Source: Rhodospirillaceae bacterium
Lineage (GTDB): Bacteria > Pseudomonadota > Alphaproteobacteria > Rhodospirillales > UBA2165
Reading direction: 5' to 3'
NCBI GenBank assembly: GCA_018649725.1
Contig: JABIHH010000052.1
Span: forward strand, 1 to 37,405
Length of the DNA: 37,405 nucleotides
Below the pieces are notes generated by a model. The model made no database searches, was not told the DNA's origin, and saw only the letters and a program-made list of their open reading frames with translations. The first letter of the stretch is position 1. Each line of letters opens with the position of its first letter. The position numbers were made by a program, and so were the translations under genes. This document shows positions 1 to 7,721 of this stretch, one piece after another.

Positions 1-114
1 CCGCCGATGGTCCACAGCGCCCAGGAGCGAGCCTTGACCGCGGGTGCTCAGATGACAGATATATATACCGATCCGTACGAACTCAAAGAACTACGTAAAG
101 AACCGAGGACATGA
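1..114 (+). CDS. C-terminal end of an unidentified protein (partial)
   Basis: Reading from base 1 in frame 1 gives 37 codons with no stop until the TGA at 112-114, so this is the tail of a gene that begins left of the window. The visible tail is hydrophilic, ends in a run of charged residues (ELKELRKEPRT) and has no motif I recognise. Its stop overlaps the ATG of the truncated haemoglobin gene in an ATGA, which implies translational coupling and a shared transcript. The partner of the globin could therefore be identified from the sequence to the left. No function can be given from 37 residues. Confidence 0.6.
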   Translation, partial: PPMVHSAQERALTAGAQMTDIYTDPYELKELRKEPRT

Positions 115-536
115 CTTTTCTTGATGAATTAGGCGGCGTGCCAACCGTCGATAAGGTGCACAATCTTCTCTATGATAAACTCCTGAGCCACCCCTGGCTC
201 AAAGGCTTTTTTGTCAATTTCGAGCGGTGGCATTTGATAGAGCAACAAACGGAATTCATGTCCGATCTTTTTGGCCGCCCGCCAATGTATGCCGGTCGAG
301 CCCCGATGCGTGCCCATCAGCATATCTTTATTACCGAAGAAATTTTCATGCTCCGCCACGAAATGTTATTTAAGTCTCTCGACGAAGCAAACATCTCAGC
401 CGAGCATAAAGAACACTGGTTGAAATTAGATCTCGGCATGAAAGCGGCGATCGTCAAACAGAGCGTTGACGAATGTGAGCCACTTTACAAAACCGGCGAT
501 CTTATCGTCGTGCCGAAGCCGCCCGGGTTCAGCTAG
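111..536 (+). CDS. Truncated haemoglobin-like globin
   Basis: A 141-residue protein of the 2-over-2 (truncated) globin family, haem proteins that bind O2, NO or related ligands in the cytoplasm. Visible family features are a GG near the N-terminus (residues 8-9), a helix-B tyrosine (Y21 in NLLYDKLL), the CD-corner FF (33-34), the Q-rich helix E followed by LFGRPPMYAG, and MRAHQHIFIT. By alignment with mycobacterial GlbN, H69 in that last motif is the proximal haem ligand. Its length is slightly above the usual 115-135. The start ATG overlaps the stop of the upstream gene. Its place beside an aromatic-catabolism-like operon fits a role in oxygen or NO handling, but that is inference. The subgroup cannot be fixed by eye. 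Confidence 0.85.
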   Translation: MTFLDELGGVPTVDKVHNLLYDKLLSHPWLKGFFVNFERWHLIEQQTEFMSDLFGRPPMYAGRAPMRAHQHIFITEEIFMLRHEMLFKSLDEANISAEHKEHWLKLDLGMKAAIVKQSVDECEPLYKTGDLIVVPKPPGFS

Positions 537-585
537 CTCAAATCACGGATTAAAGCGAGATAGGTCCAATTCTTAAAGGCAAAGG

Positions 586-1554
586 TTAAGCCGCCTTTTC
601 GAACCGTGCACGGTCATGGGGCTCGTTGAAGTCGATGCCTTCGGGACCTTTTGGGATTGTACCGGTCGCATTGACGCGGGGGCCCGTCCAATAGTTGAGT
701 TTAGCGGCTTCGAGCCAGCACCAATCGGCGATGCCCGGCTGCTGATAAAGCTCGCGGGTGTAGTTCCACAGATTGGGATATTGATAAAGGTGCTTCTTGT
801 TGCACTTAAACGCGTAGTGATAGACCGTGTCGAAGCGGAACAAAGTCGGGAACGCCCGCCAATCGGCACCGGTCATCCGGTCGCCTGCAAGATAGCGCTG
901 CTTCGATAAAATCTCTTCCATTTTATCAAACGCCATGAACAAACCATCATAAGCTTCTTCGTAAGCTTCCTGAGAGGTCGAAAAGCCCGCTTTATAAACG
1001 CCATTATTCACATTGTGATAAACGAGATCATTGATTTCTTCGATGTTGTCCATCAGCTCAGTAGGAAAATAATCATAAGCGCCATTGCCAAATGCATCGA
1101 ACTCAGAATTCAACATCATAATGATTTCAGAAGATTCATTATTCACGATTGTGCAATTCTTGGAATCCCACAAAGTCGGCACGGTTACCCGGCCGGTATA
1201 ATTCTGATCGGCCAGTTGATAGACCTCATGAAGATATTTGATTTTTTTAACCGTGCCCGGCACAACGTGATTGCCCTCAGGGTCAACCGCATAGCCTTTG
1301 TCGCCACCAACAACTTTGAACAAGCCAACGTGATCAACAAGGCCTTTGAGGTGACGAAAAATTATCGCCCGGTGCGCCCACGGACACGTCTTTGATCCAT
1401 AGATGTAATAGCGCCCCGACTCGGCCTCAAAACCAGATAAACCATCCGCTGAAATTACACTTCTGAAACTGGTCGGCAGATGATCGAACTTGCCGCCCGA
1501 GCCCCGGCTTTTTCCATCATCATCGGTCCATTGACCGTCTACGAGCATACCCAT
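586..1554 (-). CDS. Glutathionyl-hydroquinone reductase (Xi-class GST, ECM4/YqjG family)
   Basis: A 322-residue protein of the Xi-class glutathione transferases, which reduce S-glutathionyl-(chloro)hydroquinones back to hydroquinones, releasing glutathione disulfide. The diagnostic catalytic motif CPWAHRA is present with the cysteine at residue 57; CPWAH separates this family from ordinary GSTs. The length matches YqjG, ECM4 and PcpF (about 320-330 aa). It is the last gene of the minus-strand set starting at 4875, 58 bp after the TauE-like gene, with GGGG upstream of its ATG. A second ATG lies two codons downstream. In pentachlorophenol degraders PcpF repairs glutathione adducts formed in aromatic breakdown, which suits the dioxygenase and GST upstream. 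Family is certain; the physiological substrate is unknown. Confidence 0.93.
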   Translation of the reverse strand: MGMLVDGQWTDDDGKSRGSGGKFDHLPTSFRSVISADGLSGFEAESGRYYIYGSKTCPWAHRAIIFRHLKGLVDHVGLFKVVGGDKGYAVDPEGNHVVPGTVKKIKYLHEVYQLADQNYTGRVTVPTLWDSKNCTIVNNESSEIIMMLNSEFDAFGNGAYDYFPTELMDNIEEINDLVYHNVNNGVYKAGFSTSQEAYEEAYDGLFMAFDKMEEILSKQRYLAGDRMTGADWRAFPTLFRFDTVYHYAFKCNKKHLYQYPNLWNYTRELYQQPGIADWCWLEAAKLNYWTGPRVNATGTIPKGPEGIDFNEPHDRARFEKAA

Positions 1555-1612
1555 ATCGAATTACCCCAAAAAATTAGAACTGTTTAAAAGAGAGTCTAAC
1601 GAAGTAGACCGC

Positions 1613-2359
1613 CTAAGCCAATAGGATTGCACCGCTGATAGCGACCAAAACCCAAAGAACGATTAGTCGAAACGCCGCACCCGGCAACAGTTTGAACAAT
1701 TGTATGCCGCCCCAAACGGTTATCATATAGGGTCCGGCAAAAAGCAGTATATACCACCAAACGTCTGGTCCCACATGCCCCGACAAAAACGTAAAGCTAA
1801 AAACGGCGACACCCATTAGACTGGCAATCGTCGTGATGTTCGAGCGTTGCACTCTCACCTCATCCGGCAAAGATAGGAAGTACAGCACGACAGCCGGTCC
1901 GCCGACAGCGGCTAGGCCATTGATAAAGGCACCAATGCTGCCAGCGACAAAGCTCGGAAACATGCCCCTCGGTCCACTGTATTGCCACCCCCGCAAGCTG
2001 ATCAGGGTCACAAACAGAACCAAACCAGCGATCACCTTTTTGACGATGGCTGGATCTAACGCAACGAGGAAAAATGTCCCGATCGGCGTGACGCAAAGCA
2101 GCGCAACGATCATCGGGCTGATTTCACGCCATTTGGTATATTTTACAGTTGAAATTGTGAGTTGGACAGCGGCGAATAAGCCGAGACCGCAAGTTGTCGC
2201 CACCGCATCGACCGGTGACCACATTAATGAGAAGAGCGGCACCATGACGAGCCCAGAGCCAAACCCCGTATAACCGCGGATAATCCCGCCAGCAATGACA
2301 ATCAACAGGACAAATAAATTTTCCTGGGTAAATATGAGATGGGTTAATTCTTGCAGCAC
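1613..2359 (-). CDS. TauE/SafE family permease (probable anion exporter)
   Basis: A 248-residue, very hydrophobic integral membrane protein with about eight predicted helices. The N-terminal pattern GGIIRGYTGFGSGLVMVPLF and the mid-protein repeat GAFINGLAAVGGPAVVLYFL are the two internally repeated glycine-rich signatures of the TauE/SafE (DUF81) family. Members export sulfite, sulfoacetate or other small organic anions across the inner membrane. It lies 30 bp downstream of the second YciI-like gene and upstream of the glutathionyl-hydroquinone reductase. It may therefore export a sulfur-containing or organic acid product of the same pathway, though the substrate cannot be read from sequence. 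Confidence 0.87.
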   Translation of the reverse strand: MLQELTHLIFTQENLFVLLIVIAGGIIRGYTGFGSGLVMVPLFSLMWSPVDAVATTCGLGLFAAVQLTISTVKYTKWREISPMIVALLCVTPIGTFFLVALDPAIVKKVIAGLVLFVTLISLRGWQYSGPRGMFPSFVAGSIGAFINGLAAVGGPAVVLYFLSLPDEVRVQRSNITTIASLMGVAVFSFTFLSGHVGPDVWWYILLFAGPYMITVWGGIQLFKLLPGAAFRLIVLWVLVAISGAILLA

Positions 2360-2389
2360 GATCAGTTAGACATGCGACGCCATTGAACG

Positions 2390-2785
2390 TTAGTCAAGTG
2401 TCATACTTTGATCCGAATATTTGACATTGACCGTGTAGCTGCCTTCATTCACCACCCAGCGATCCAGCGTATAGGTTCTGAGGCCCGCTTGGTGGAACGG
2501 GTCAGCATCGGCGATCTCTTTGGCTTCTTCAAATGAATTTGCCCGGATGACTACCATCCCCCGAACCGGCGCTTGGCCGCCTTCTTCAAACATTGGACCG
2601 GCGGCAAAGAGAATACCTTTCGCTTCCAACTCAACCTGGCGCGCCAGATGATCCGGCATGACCGGCATCATTTCTTCCCGTGTCGCATTTGGCACGGTGA
2701 AAATAACATAAAGCTCTTTGCCGAGATAATTGCGTGTCAGCTTTTGTGCTTCCTGCTCTGGCTTATCATTTTGTTCTTCTGACAT
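2390..2785 (-). CDS. YciI-like protein, second of a tandem pair
   Basis: A 131-residue protein of the YciI/YCII superfamily, a ferredoxin-like fold related to muconolactone isomerases and chloromuconolactone dehalogenases. The family's His/Asp pair is likely the H in MPDHLARQ and the D in DADPFHQAGL. The segment KGILFAAGPMFEEGG is typical. The protein is closely similar along its whole length to the gene immediately upstream and ends with the same VKYSDQSM block. Its ATG shares one base with the stop of that gene (TAATG), so the two are translationally coupled. A glutamine- and glutamate-rich N-terminal extension of about 22 residues distinguishes it from its partner. The enzymatic role, possibly isomerisation or dehalogenation of a ring-cleavage product, is inference. 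Confidence 0.85.
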   Translation of the reverse strand: MSEEQNDKPEQEAQKLTRNYLGKELYVIFTVPNATREEMMPVMPDHLARQVELEAKGILFAAGPMFEEGGQAPVRGMVVIRANSFEEAKEIADADPFHQAGLRTYTLDRWVVNEGSYTVNVKYSDQSMTLD

Positions 2786-3168
2786 TACGCAATCTCCATG
2801 CTTTGATCAGAATATTTCACCGTGACCGAATAGCTACCTTCATTTACTTTCCAGGTCTTCACCTCGAAAGTTCGGAGCCCGGCTTTATGCAGCGGATCTT
2901 CGGCAGCGATCTCCTCGGCTTCTTCCTGCGAGCTTGCCCGAATGACGATCATGCCCGTGCCTGGCCGCTTGGCCGGATCGGCGACCGCATCAAACAAGGG
3001 TCCCGCCGCAAATAAGATGCCCTTTTCCTCAAGCTCTAACTGGCGTTCAAGATGAGCCGGCATAAGCTTGCGCATCTCTTCCATCGGTGCAGCAGGTTTG
3101 GTGAAAATCACATAGAACTCTTTTTGTAAGAACCCGGCAACTGGGCTTGGCACTTGTTCTTCAGCCAT
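2785..3168 (-). CDS. YciI-like protein, first of a tandem pair
   Basis: A 127-residue YciI-family protein, cytoplasmic and probably dimeric. The conserved His sits in MPAHLERQ and the Asp in AEDPLHKAGLRT. The block KGILFAAGPLFD matches its downstream paralogue, as does the C-terminal VKYSDQSM. It begins 12 bp after the GST stop codon and ends overlapping the start of its paralogue, so it belongs to the dioxygenase-GST operon. The two proteins look like a recent tandem duplication that has been kept, perhaps as a heterodimer or as two isomerases with different substrates. No specific reaction can be assigned. Confidence 0.86.
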   Translation of the reverse strand: MAEEQVPSPVAGFLQKEFYVIFTKPAAPMEEMRKLMPAHLERQLELEEKGILFAAGPLFDAVADPAKRPGTGMIVIRASSQEEAEEIAAEDPLHKAGLRTFEVKTWKVNEGSYSVTVKYSDQSMEIA

Positions 3169-3180
3169 AAATAAATCCTT

Positions 3181-3915
3181 TTAGGCGTTGGGGTTTTCAA
3201 AAGCATAGGCGGTTTGGTAGGAAGGACGTGCTTGGACACGCTGCCACCAATCGCCTGCTTTTGGCCGCTTTGACCAATCAACGAGAGTATCCAGTCCATT
3301 TGCTTCAAACCGCTCGATAAAGGGGGCGACGGCAATATCGGCGAGACTAAATTGATCTCCGGCAAGCCAGACAGACTCACCCAGCGTTTCTTCGATTTTA
3401 TCCATGGCCTCGCAAAGACGTTGCTCGGCAAATGCCTCTTGATCTTCTGAGACGCCATTTTCCAATCGCTCTAGCATTGCCGCTCGTTTATCAGCATCCG
3501 GAAAATTTTTCAAAAGATCGCGTTGTTCTTCCTTAGTGAAAAGCTTGTTCACACGCGGCACATGTCGTTTGTTATAAGAAATGACATTTATATTTTTGTG
3601 GATTTGAAATTCAGCCACATCCATCCACAAGCGCATTTTCGCGCGTTCATAAGTGTCTTCAGGCTTCAACGGTATTTCTGGAAAGGTGTCATCCAAATAT
3701 TCGATAATAATATTGGATTCGATAATCACCTTGCCATCATGATCCAACGTCGGCACCACGCCTTTCGGATTTAGCCTTACATAATCCGGATCCAGGTTTT
3801 CGAGTTTGTTGACGATATCGATGTGATGGCTTACCCACTCGATGCCTTTTTCCGCTAGCGTTATTCGAACTTTGCGTGAGCAAGTTGAACTCCAAAAATG
3901 ATATAGTGTCAGCAT
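3181..3915 (-). CDS. Glutathione S-transferase family protein, LigF-like
   Basis: A 244-residue cytosolic GST with an N-terminal thioredoxin-like domain (about 1-82) and a C-terminal helical domain (about 90-235). The N-terminal activation site reads FWSSTCSRKVR, giving serine and cysteine candidates for glutathione activation. The G-site VPTL and DGKVIIESNIIIEYLDD follow. The C-terminal domain has the N-capping box SLADIAVAPF. From memory, the stretch around the ES motif and the following PEDTYERAKMRLW resembles LigF-type beta-etherases and their relatives more than maleylacetoacetate isomerases. The gene is 9 bp downstream of the extradiol dioxygenase gene in the same operon, which favours glutathione-dependent cleavage or isomerisation of an aromatic substrate. 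The exact reaction is undetermined. Confidence 0.88.
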   Translation of the reverse strand: MLTLYHFWSSTCSRKVRITLAEKGIEWVSHHIDIVNKLENLDPDYVRLNPKGVVPTLDHDGKVIIESNIIIEYLDDTFPEIPLKPEDTYERAKMRLWMDVAEFQIHKNINVISYNKRHVPRVNKLFTKEEQRDLLKNFPDADKRAAMLERLENGVSEDQEAFAEQRLCEAMDKIEETLGESVWLAGDQFSLADIAVAPFIERFEANGLDTLVDWSKRPKAGDWWQRVQARPSYQTAYAFENPNA

Positions 3916-3924
3916 AATTTTTCC

Positions 3925-4875
3925 TTAATCGTGTGGGATTCCAAATTTTAGCCCCTTTTGTTCTGGTCGAGCATACCAGGAATGCGGTGGGCCGGCCTTT
4001 GCCGGATCAACATGACGCGGCTCCCAGCTATCGTCCAGCACATCCATATCGCTAATAAGTTCACATAGACCACCAGCTGGCGTCCACATATACCAGGAAT
4101 AATTTGATCCCAATGTATGGCGGGTCGGGCCAATATGGGTTTGCCAGCCCTGCTCCTCCATATAGAGGCCGCGCTGCATAACTTGGTCGAAATCTCTGAA
4201 CTCATAGGCTGAATGTTGCATACCGTAGCCGCCGCCAAGCTGTTGCAGGAGCAAATTGTGATGATCATGCGAGCCACCGGCGCGCATAAAACATCCACCC
4301 TTGCCGATCCGGTCCGATAATTTAAAGCCTAGTCGATCGAGATAAAATTTCGCCTTCTCGACAACATCACCTTGAACCGAATGGACCACATGACCGATCC
4401 GTACCGGGCTCGCGAGCGATGGCGTTGCTCCATAGGCAGGTTGGTTTATCCGCATTGAGTTGCCAGGTGCATTAATGGTGGGATGGGTTTCTTTGGCAAC
4501 AGTTCGTTTGGTAACACAAAAGCCTAGAGAGTTTTTAGCATCATCACGCGTATGAAGAGAGCCGTCTTCGGCTTCGATGATTTCTCGGTCTTTACCAAGC
4601 TCATTCCCAATCGCCGCCAGTGTTTCCGCGTTGTCCGCCCCCCAAATCACTTCACGTCCGCAGGAGCCCTCAAAGAAAGGCATATCACAATGGACCGGTG
4701 GCAAGGAGGGGTTATCGGCATTGCGAAGTTGAACTGTTGTTTTTTCTAAAGTCTCAAACACCGCGCCCGTCTCATCACTGCTGACAGGAATAAGGCCCCA
4801 ATCAGTGAAGTAGCGCGTACATTTTTCGAGATCGGTCACACCATAGATGACCGCTTCTACCCCAATTATATTCAT
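3925..4875 (-). CDS. Type I extradiol ring-cleavage dioxygenase (VOC superfamily)
   Basis: A 316-residue two-module VOC protein that should cleave a catechol-type ring next to its hydroxyls using Fe(II) and O2. Compared with biphenyl-diol dioxygenase BphC as I know it, H162, H221 and E272 correspond to its iron ligands H146, H210 and E260. H206, H253 and Y262 correspond to its active-site H195, H241 and Y250. The spacings from H206, H253 and Y262 to the nearest ligand (15, 19 and 10) equal those in BphC. The PROSITE-type extradiol signature is nearly met around 251-272, with W261 where an aliphatic residue or Phe is usual. It is the first gene of the six-gene minus operon, with AAGGGG just before its ATG. 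The ring substrate is unknown. Confidence 0.85.
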   Translation of the reverse strand: MNIIGVEAVIYGVTDLEKCTRYFTDWGLIPVSSDETGAVFETLEKTTVQLRNADNPSLPPVHCDMPFFEGSCGREVIWGADNAETLAAIGNELGKDREIIEAEDGSLHTRDDAKNSLGFCVTKRTVAKETHPTINAPGNSMRINQPAYGATPSLASPVRIGHVVHSVQGDVVEKAKFYLDRLGFKLSDRIGKGGCFMRAGGSHDHHNLLLQQLGGGYGMQHSAYEFRDFDQVMQRGLYMEEQGWQTHIGPTRHTLGSNYSWYMWTPAGGLCELISDMDVLDDSWEPRHVDPAKAGPPHSWYARPEQKGLKFGIPHD

Positions 4876-5040
4876 CTTCCCCTTCTATTTTTCTTTTTGT
4901 TGAACGTATTCTAAGACTTTGATTTCCCGGAAACAAGCAATGTAACAAGCAACCTGATTTAACATAAGTCTTGCCAAATCCCCCCGACCCCTATTTAGAT
5001 TCACCTAAAGCTAACAACAGTATTTTATGGGGAGACCACA

Positions 5041-5769
5041 ATGTCCGATCTATTACTTATGGACCGCGAGAACGACATCACCACCATCACCATCAATAGC
5101 CCTGACAACGGCAATCGGGTAAGTGATGAGATGGCAGTTCAATTGACAGATATGTTCAACGAGGCTGGTCAAAATTCTCATTTCATCATTTTCAAAAGTG
5201 TCGGCGATGACTTTTGTCAGGGCCGTGCCATGATCGGCGAAAAGCCGGGCGCTCTGCCAGAAGCCCTCGAGATGCGAGGCAAGTTCGACGTCGTATTTGA
5301 TCTTTATGACGCCTACCGCAATTCAGAGGTGCCGATCCTGGGGGTTGTCCAAGGCGAGGCCCATGGTTTCGGTGCGGCGCTGGCGGCGTTGACCGATATC
5401 ACCATCTGCAGCGACCGGGCTAAATTCTCACTGCCCGAAACCTCACACAACATCATGCCGACCATGGCAATGTCTGCCCTGATGGGCCGCGTTGGCCGCA
5501 AAGCCTTGATGTATATGACTTACACCTGTGATGTGATCGATGCCGATACCGCGCTGACTTATGGATTGGCGAGCCAGGTTGTGCCGCATGATGAGCTGGA
5601 TGCCACGGTCGAAGCCGCGATCGGCAAACTTGCCCGCATTCCACGGCCCGCCATCAAAGCCGTTAAAGAGTTCTCAACCGAAGCCGAAGAACTCTCTACC
5701 AAATCCGCCCGCGCCTATGCCCGGAATTTGCACGCTACGATAAATAGCTCGGAGCGTATGCGGGATTAG
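5041..5769 (+). CDS. Enoyl-CoA hydratase/isomerase family protein
   Basis: A 242-residue crotonase-fold protein acting on an acyl-CoA thioester in the cytoplasm. The oxyanion-hole regions are visible: FCQGRAM near residue 59 and VVQGEAHGFGAALAALTDI near 102-120, followed by AKFSLPE. The usual G-G-G of the second loop is G-F-G here. Catalytic glutamates cannot be placed with certainty, so hydratase, isomerase or hydrolase activity is open. It is transcribed divergently from the extradiol dioxygenase operon across 165 bp, with GGGGAGA in front of its ATG. Context suggests it may process the acyl-CoA products of ring cleavage. A mosaic palindromic repeat lies directly after its stop. Confidence 0.85.
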   Translation: MSDLLLMDRENDITTITINSPDNGNRVSDEMAVQLTDMFNEAGQNSHFIIFKSVGDDFCQGRAMIGEKPGALPEALEMRGKFDVVFDLYDAYRNSEVPILGVVQGEAHGFGAALAALTDITICSDRAKFSLPETSHNIMPTMAMSALMGRVGRKALMYMTYTCDVIDADTALTYGLASQVVPHDELDATVEAAIGKLARIPRPAIKAVKEFSTEAEELSTKSARAYARNLHATINSSERMRD

Positions 5770-5777
5770 AAAAAAGC

Positions 5778-5840
5778 CGTCATTCTGACGCCAGTCAGAA
5801 TCCAGAAAACTCTAGATCCCGGGTCAAGCCCGGGATGACG
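5778..5840. repeat. Mosaic palindromic repeat (BIME-like), outer arms CGTCAT/ATGACG
   Basis: A 63-bp element between the convergent enoyl-CoA hydratase and ThDP-enzyme genes. Outer arms CGTCAT (5778-5783) and ATGACG (5835-5840) enclose two perfect 8-bp hairpins: ATTCTGAC/GTCAGAAT (5782-5789 with 5794-5801) and ATCCCGGG/CCCGGGAT (5816-5823 with 5829-5836). Each half follows the plan GTCAT-hairpin-ATCCAG, the second half inverted with CTAGAT in place of CTGGAT. A related element occurs at 36195-36272. It can form a three-way junction or cruciform and may also stop or protect the two converging transcripts; there is no strong U-run. Confidence 0.85.
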
Positions 5841-5849
5841 AACTGTGAA

Positions 5850-7616
5850 TTACTCCCCGCCACCTTTACGCTCATGCACGGGGCTGGTGGCGTATTCGGG
5901 TGTTACTTTGACCTCCAGCACGAGCGACGCCCCTGCCCGGACTTTCTCGATCGAGGCTTTAAGCGCCGGGATCAGATCTTCGCGGTTGTCGACCGGGCCT
6001 TCGGCGCTGAGACCTTGGGCTTCGGCCAGGGCACAGATATCGACTTCAGGATCATCCAGGCGTTGGCCGATCCAGCGATTCTCAGGCGGGCGCCCGCGTT
6101 TTTTAGCGACGGCTTCTTGGTGCATCTCATCATTGAAGTAGGAGTTGTTATTGGCAACAACGATCAGGACAGGGATGCGTTCATGCGCGGCGGCCCAAAG
6201 TGCGGTTGCCCCCATCAAGAAATCGCCATCACCCAAAATCGCCATGGGCAGGTATTTGGATTTCTTATCACGCAAAGCCAAAGCGGCGCCGATTGCATTG
6301 CCTGTACCGGCACCAAGTCCGCCGCCGCCGGCATTGCCGAGATAGGCCCAGGGATGGTTGTAGTAGGCTTCATCGTTGGGCCAACCAATTGTGTGACTGA
6401 TCAGTGAGATGTCATCGTCTTGCATAACAGAGCGCACCGCTTGCGCCATATCGCGGATGCCGATCGGCCCCTGCTCTTGCGGCTCAACAGGCACCGGTTC
6501 GATCACTTGATAAGTCTGCCCTTTGCCGGCTTTCTCGACAATCGGTAGCAACTCATCAATGAAGGCTTCTGGCGTTGTCGGCACATGAATATCGATCGGT
6601 CCATTTTGGCCATGATCTTTGCTCCAGCCGCCATGTAGGTGGTAATCTATTGAGCAATTAATGACTTTCGGCTTCACTTCGCCGCCATTCCAGGCGTGAT
6701 TCATCGTGCCGCCAAGATCAAACCAGTCGAGGCTTAAGACCACTTCGGCTGCTTCATGGGCATCGCGCACCGGGCCGCCGACAAAGAAGCCTGCGATATT
6801 TGGCACACTCAAGGGGTGATTGGTCGGAAAGCCAACTTCTTGCCAGGAGTTATTAACTGCTTTTGCGCCAGTCGCTTCGGCGAGGCGAACCCGCTTGTTC
6901 CAGGCATCTTCCGTGCGCTCCATCCGGCCGGCTAAAATGAGCGGATTGTTTGCGCTTAGGAGCAGCTCAGCCACTTCTTCAACAACACCAGCCGACACGC
7001 CGGGCGGCGGTGGAGACTGATAGCGCCCAACATCATTAAACTCAGGCCATTCATCCAATTGCATTTCTTGCACAGCCGCATCGAGGCAAATATAGACCGG
7101 GCCATAGGGCGGTGTGCAGGCGATCTGGCGGCCTTTGCGAATCGCTTCAACCGTCGCTTCGGGAGAGCCCGGTTGGTCATCCCATTTTACATAGTCTCTG
7201 ATCAGTCCACCCTGATCAGAAGCGGTATGAATCCAATCGATATGCGGACGGCGGAGCGATGCATCCACTGGACCGGTCGCCCCAATGATTACCATCGGCA
7301 CGCGATCACACCAGGCATTAAAGATGCCCATCGTCGCGTGCATGAGGCCGACATTGCTGTGGACGATACAGATCAGCGGCTCGTTGCAGGCCTTGGTGTA
7401 GCCCTGGGCAATCGCAATGGCATGCTCTTCATGCAGATTGAGCAACATCTTCGGATTTTCATTGCCAAGGAAATTCACCATGCTGTCGTGCAGCCCGCGA
7501 TAGCTTGCACCTGGGTTCAGGCAGGCATAAGGAATACCCGTCTCGCGAAGCGCTGTGGCAATAACATCACTGCCCCACATGGTTTCATTGGAATTGGCTT
7601 TTGTCTCGTCGCTCAT
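5850..7616 (-). CDS. Thiamine diphosphate-dependent enzyme of the acetolactate synthase/benzoylformate decarboxylase family
   Basis: A 588-residue ThDP enzyme with the usual three domains. The N-terminal pyrimidine-binding domain (about 10-185) carries the catalytic glutamate in LHEEHAIAIAQGYTK (E63). The central domain spans about 205-360. The C-terminal pyrophosphate-binding domain has the GDG to NN motif at residues 462-490 for Mg-diphosphate. Such enzymes decarboxylate or ligate 2-keto acids. The sequence NPGASYRGLHD near residue 34 differs from typical acetolactate synthases, and no regulatory-subunit gene is adjacent, so a catabolic decarboxylase or lyase is more likely than branched-chain biosynthesis. 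AAGGGG precedes the ATG at good spacing. It stands alone on the minus strand between convergent and divergent neighbours. Substrate unknown. Confidence 0.88.
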   Translation of the reverse strand: MSDETKANSNETMWGSDVIATALRETGIPYACLNPGASYRGLHDSMVNFLGNENPKMLLNLHEEHAIAIAQGYTKACNEPLICIVHSNVGLMHATMGIFNAWCDRVPMVIIGATGPVDASLRRPHIDWIHTASDQGGLIRDYVKWDDQPGSPEATVEAIRKGRQIACTPPYGPVYICLDAAVQEMQLDEWPEFNDVGRYQSPPPPGVSAGVVEEVAELLLSANNPLILAGRMERTEDAWNKRVRLAEATGAKAVNNSWQEVGFPTNHPLSVPNIAGFFVGGPVRDAHEAAEVVLSLDWFDLGGTMNHAWNGGEVKPKVINCSIDYHLHGGWSKDHGQNGPIDIHVPTTPEAFIDELLPIVEKAGKGQTYQVIEPVPVEPQEQGPIGIRDMAQAVRSVMQDDDISLISHTIGWPNDEAYYNHPWAYLGNAGGGGLGAGTGNAIGAALALRDKKSKYLPMAILGDGDFLMGATALWAAAHERIPVLIVVANNNSYFNDEMHQEAVAKKRGRPPENRWIGQRLDDPEVDICALAEAQGLSAEGPVDNREDLIPALKASIEKVRAGASLVLEVKVTPEYATSPVHERKGGGE

Positions 7617-7721
7617 ATAATTACCCCTTGTGTTCTCTTCTTTTTATTTTGTGAAAATCAATATAAGTATCATAAACAGCCAAACCGGCCTTAAAAGCAC
7701 AAATTGGAAAAACAGCTCTTT

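Noticed and set aside
573-1395. Plus- and minus-strand ORFs at 573-869, 616-909 and 1015-1395
   Set aside because: They lie inside the glutathionyl-hydroquinone reductase gene in other frames. Their products are of biased composition and match no family.
5778-5840. Rho-independent terminator for the convergent genes
   Set aside because: The stems are strong but no U-run follows on either strand, and the same unit recurs at 36195, so a repeat element explains it better.
5835-6407. 190-aa plus-strand ORF antisense to the ThDP enzyme
   Set aside because: It is entirely within a gene whose own reading frame carries the TPP motif. It has no ribosome binding site and no recognisable domain.
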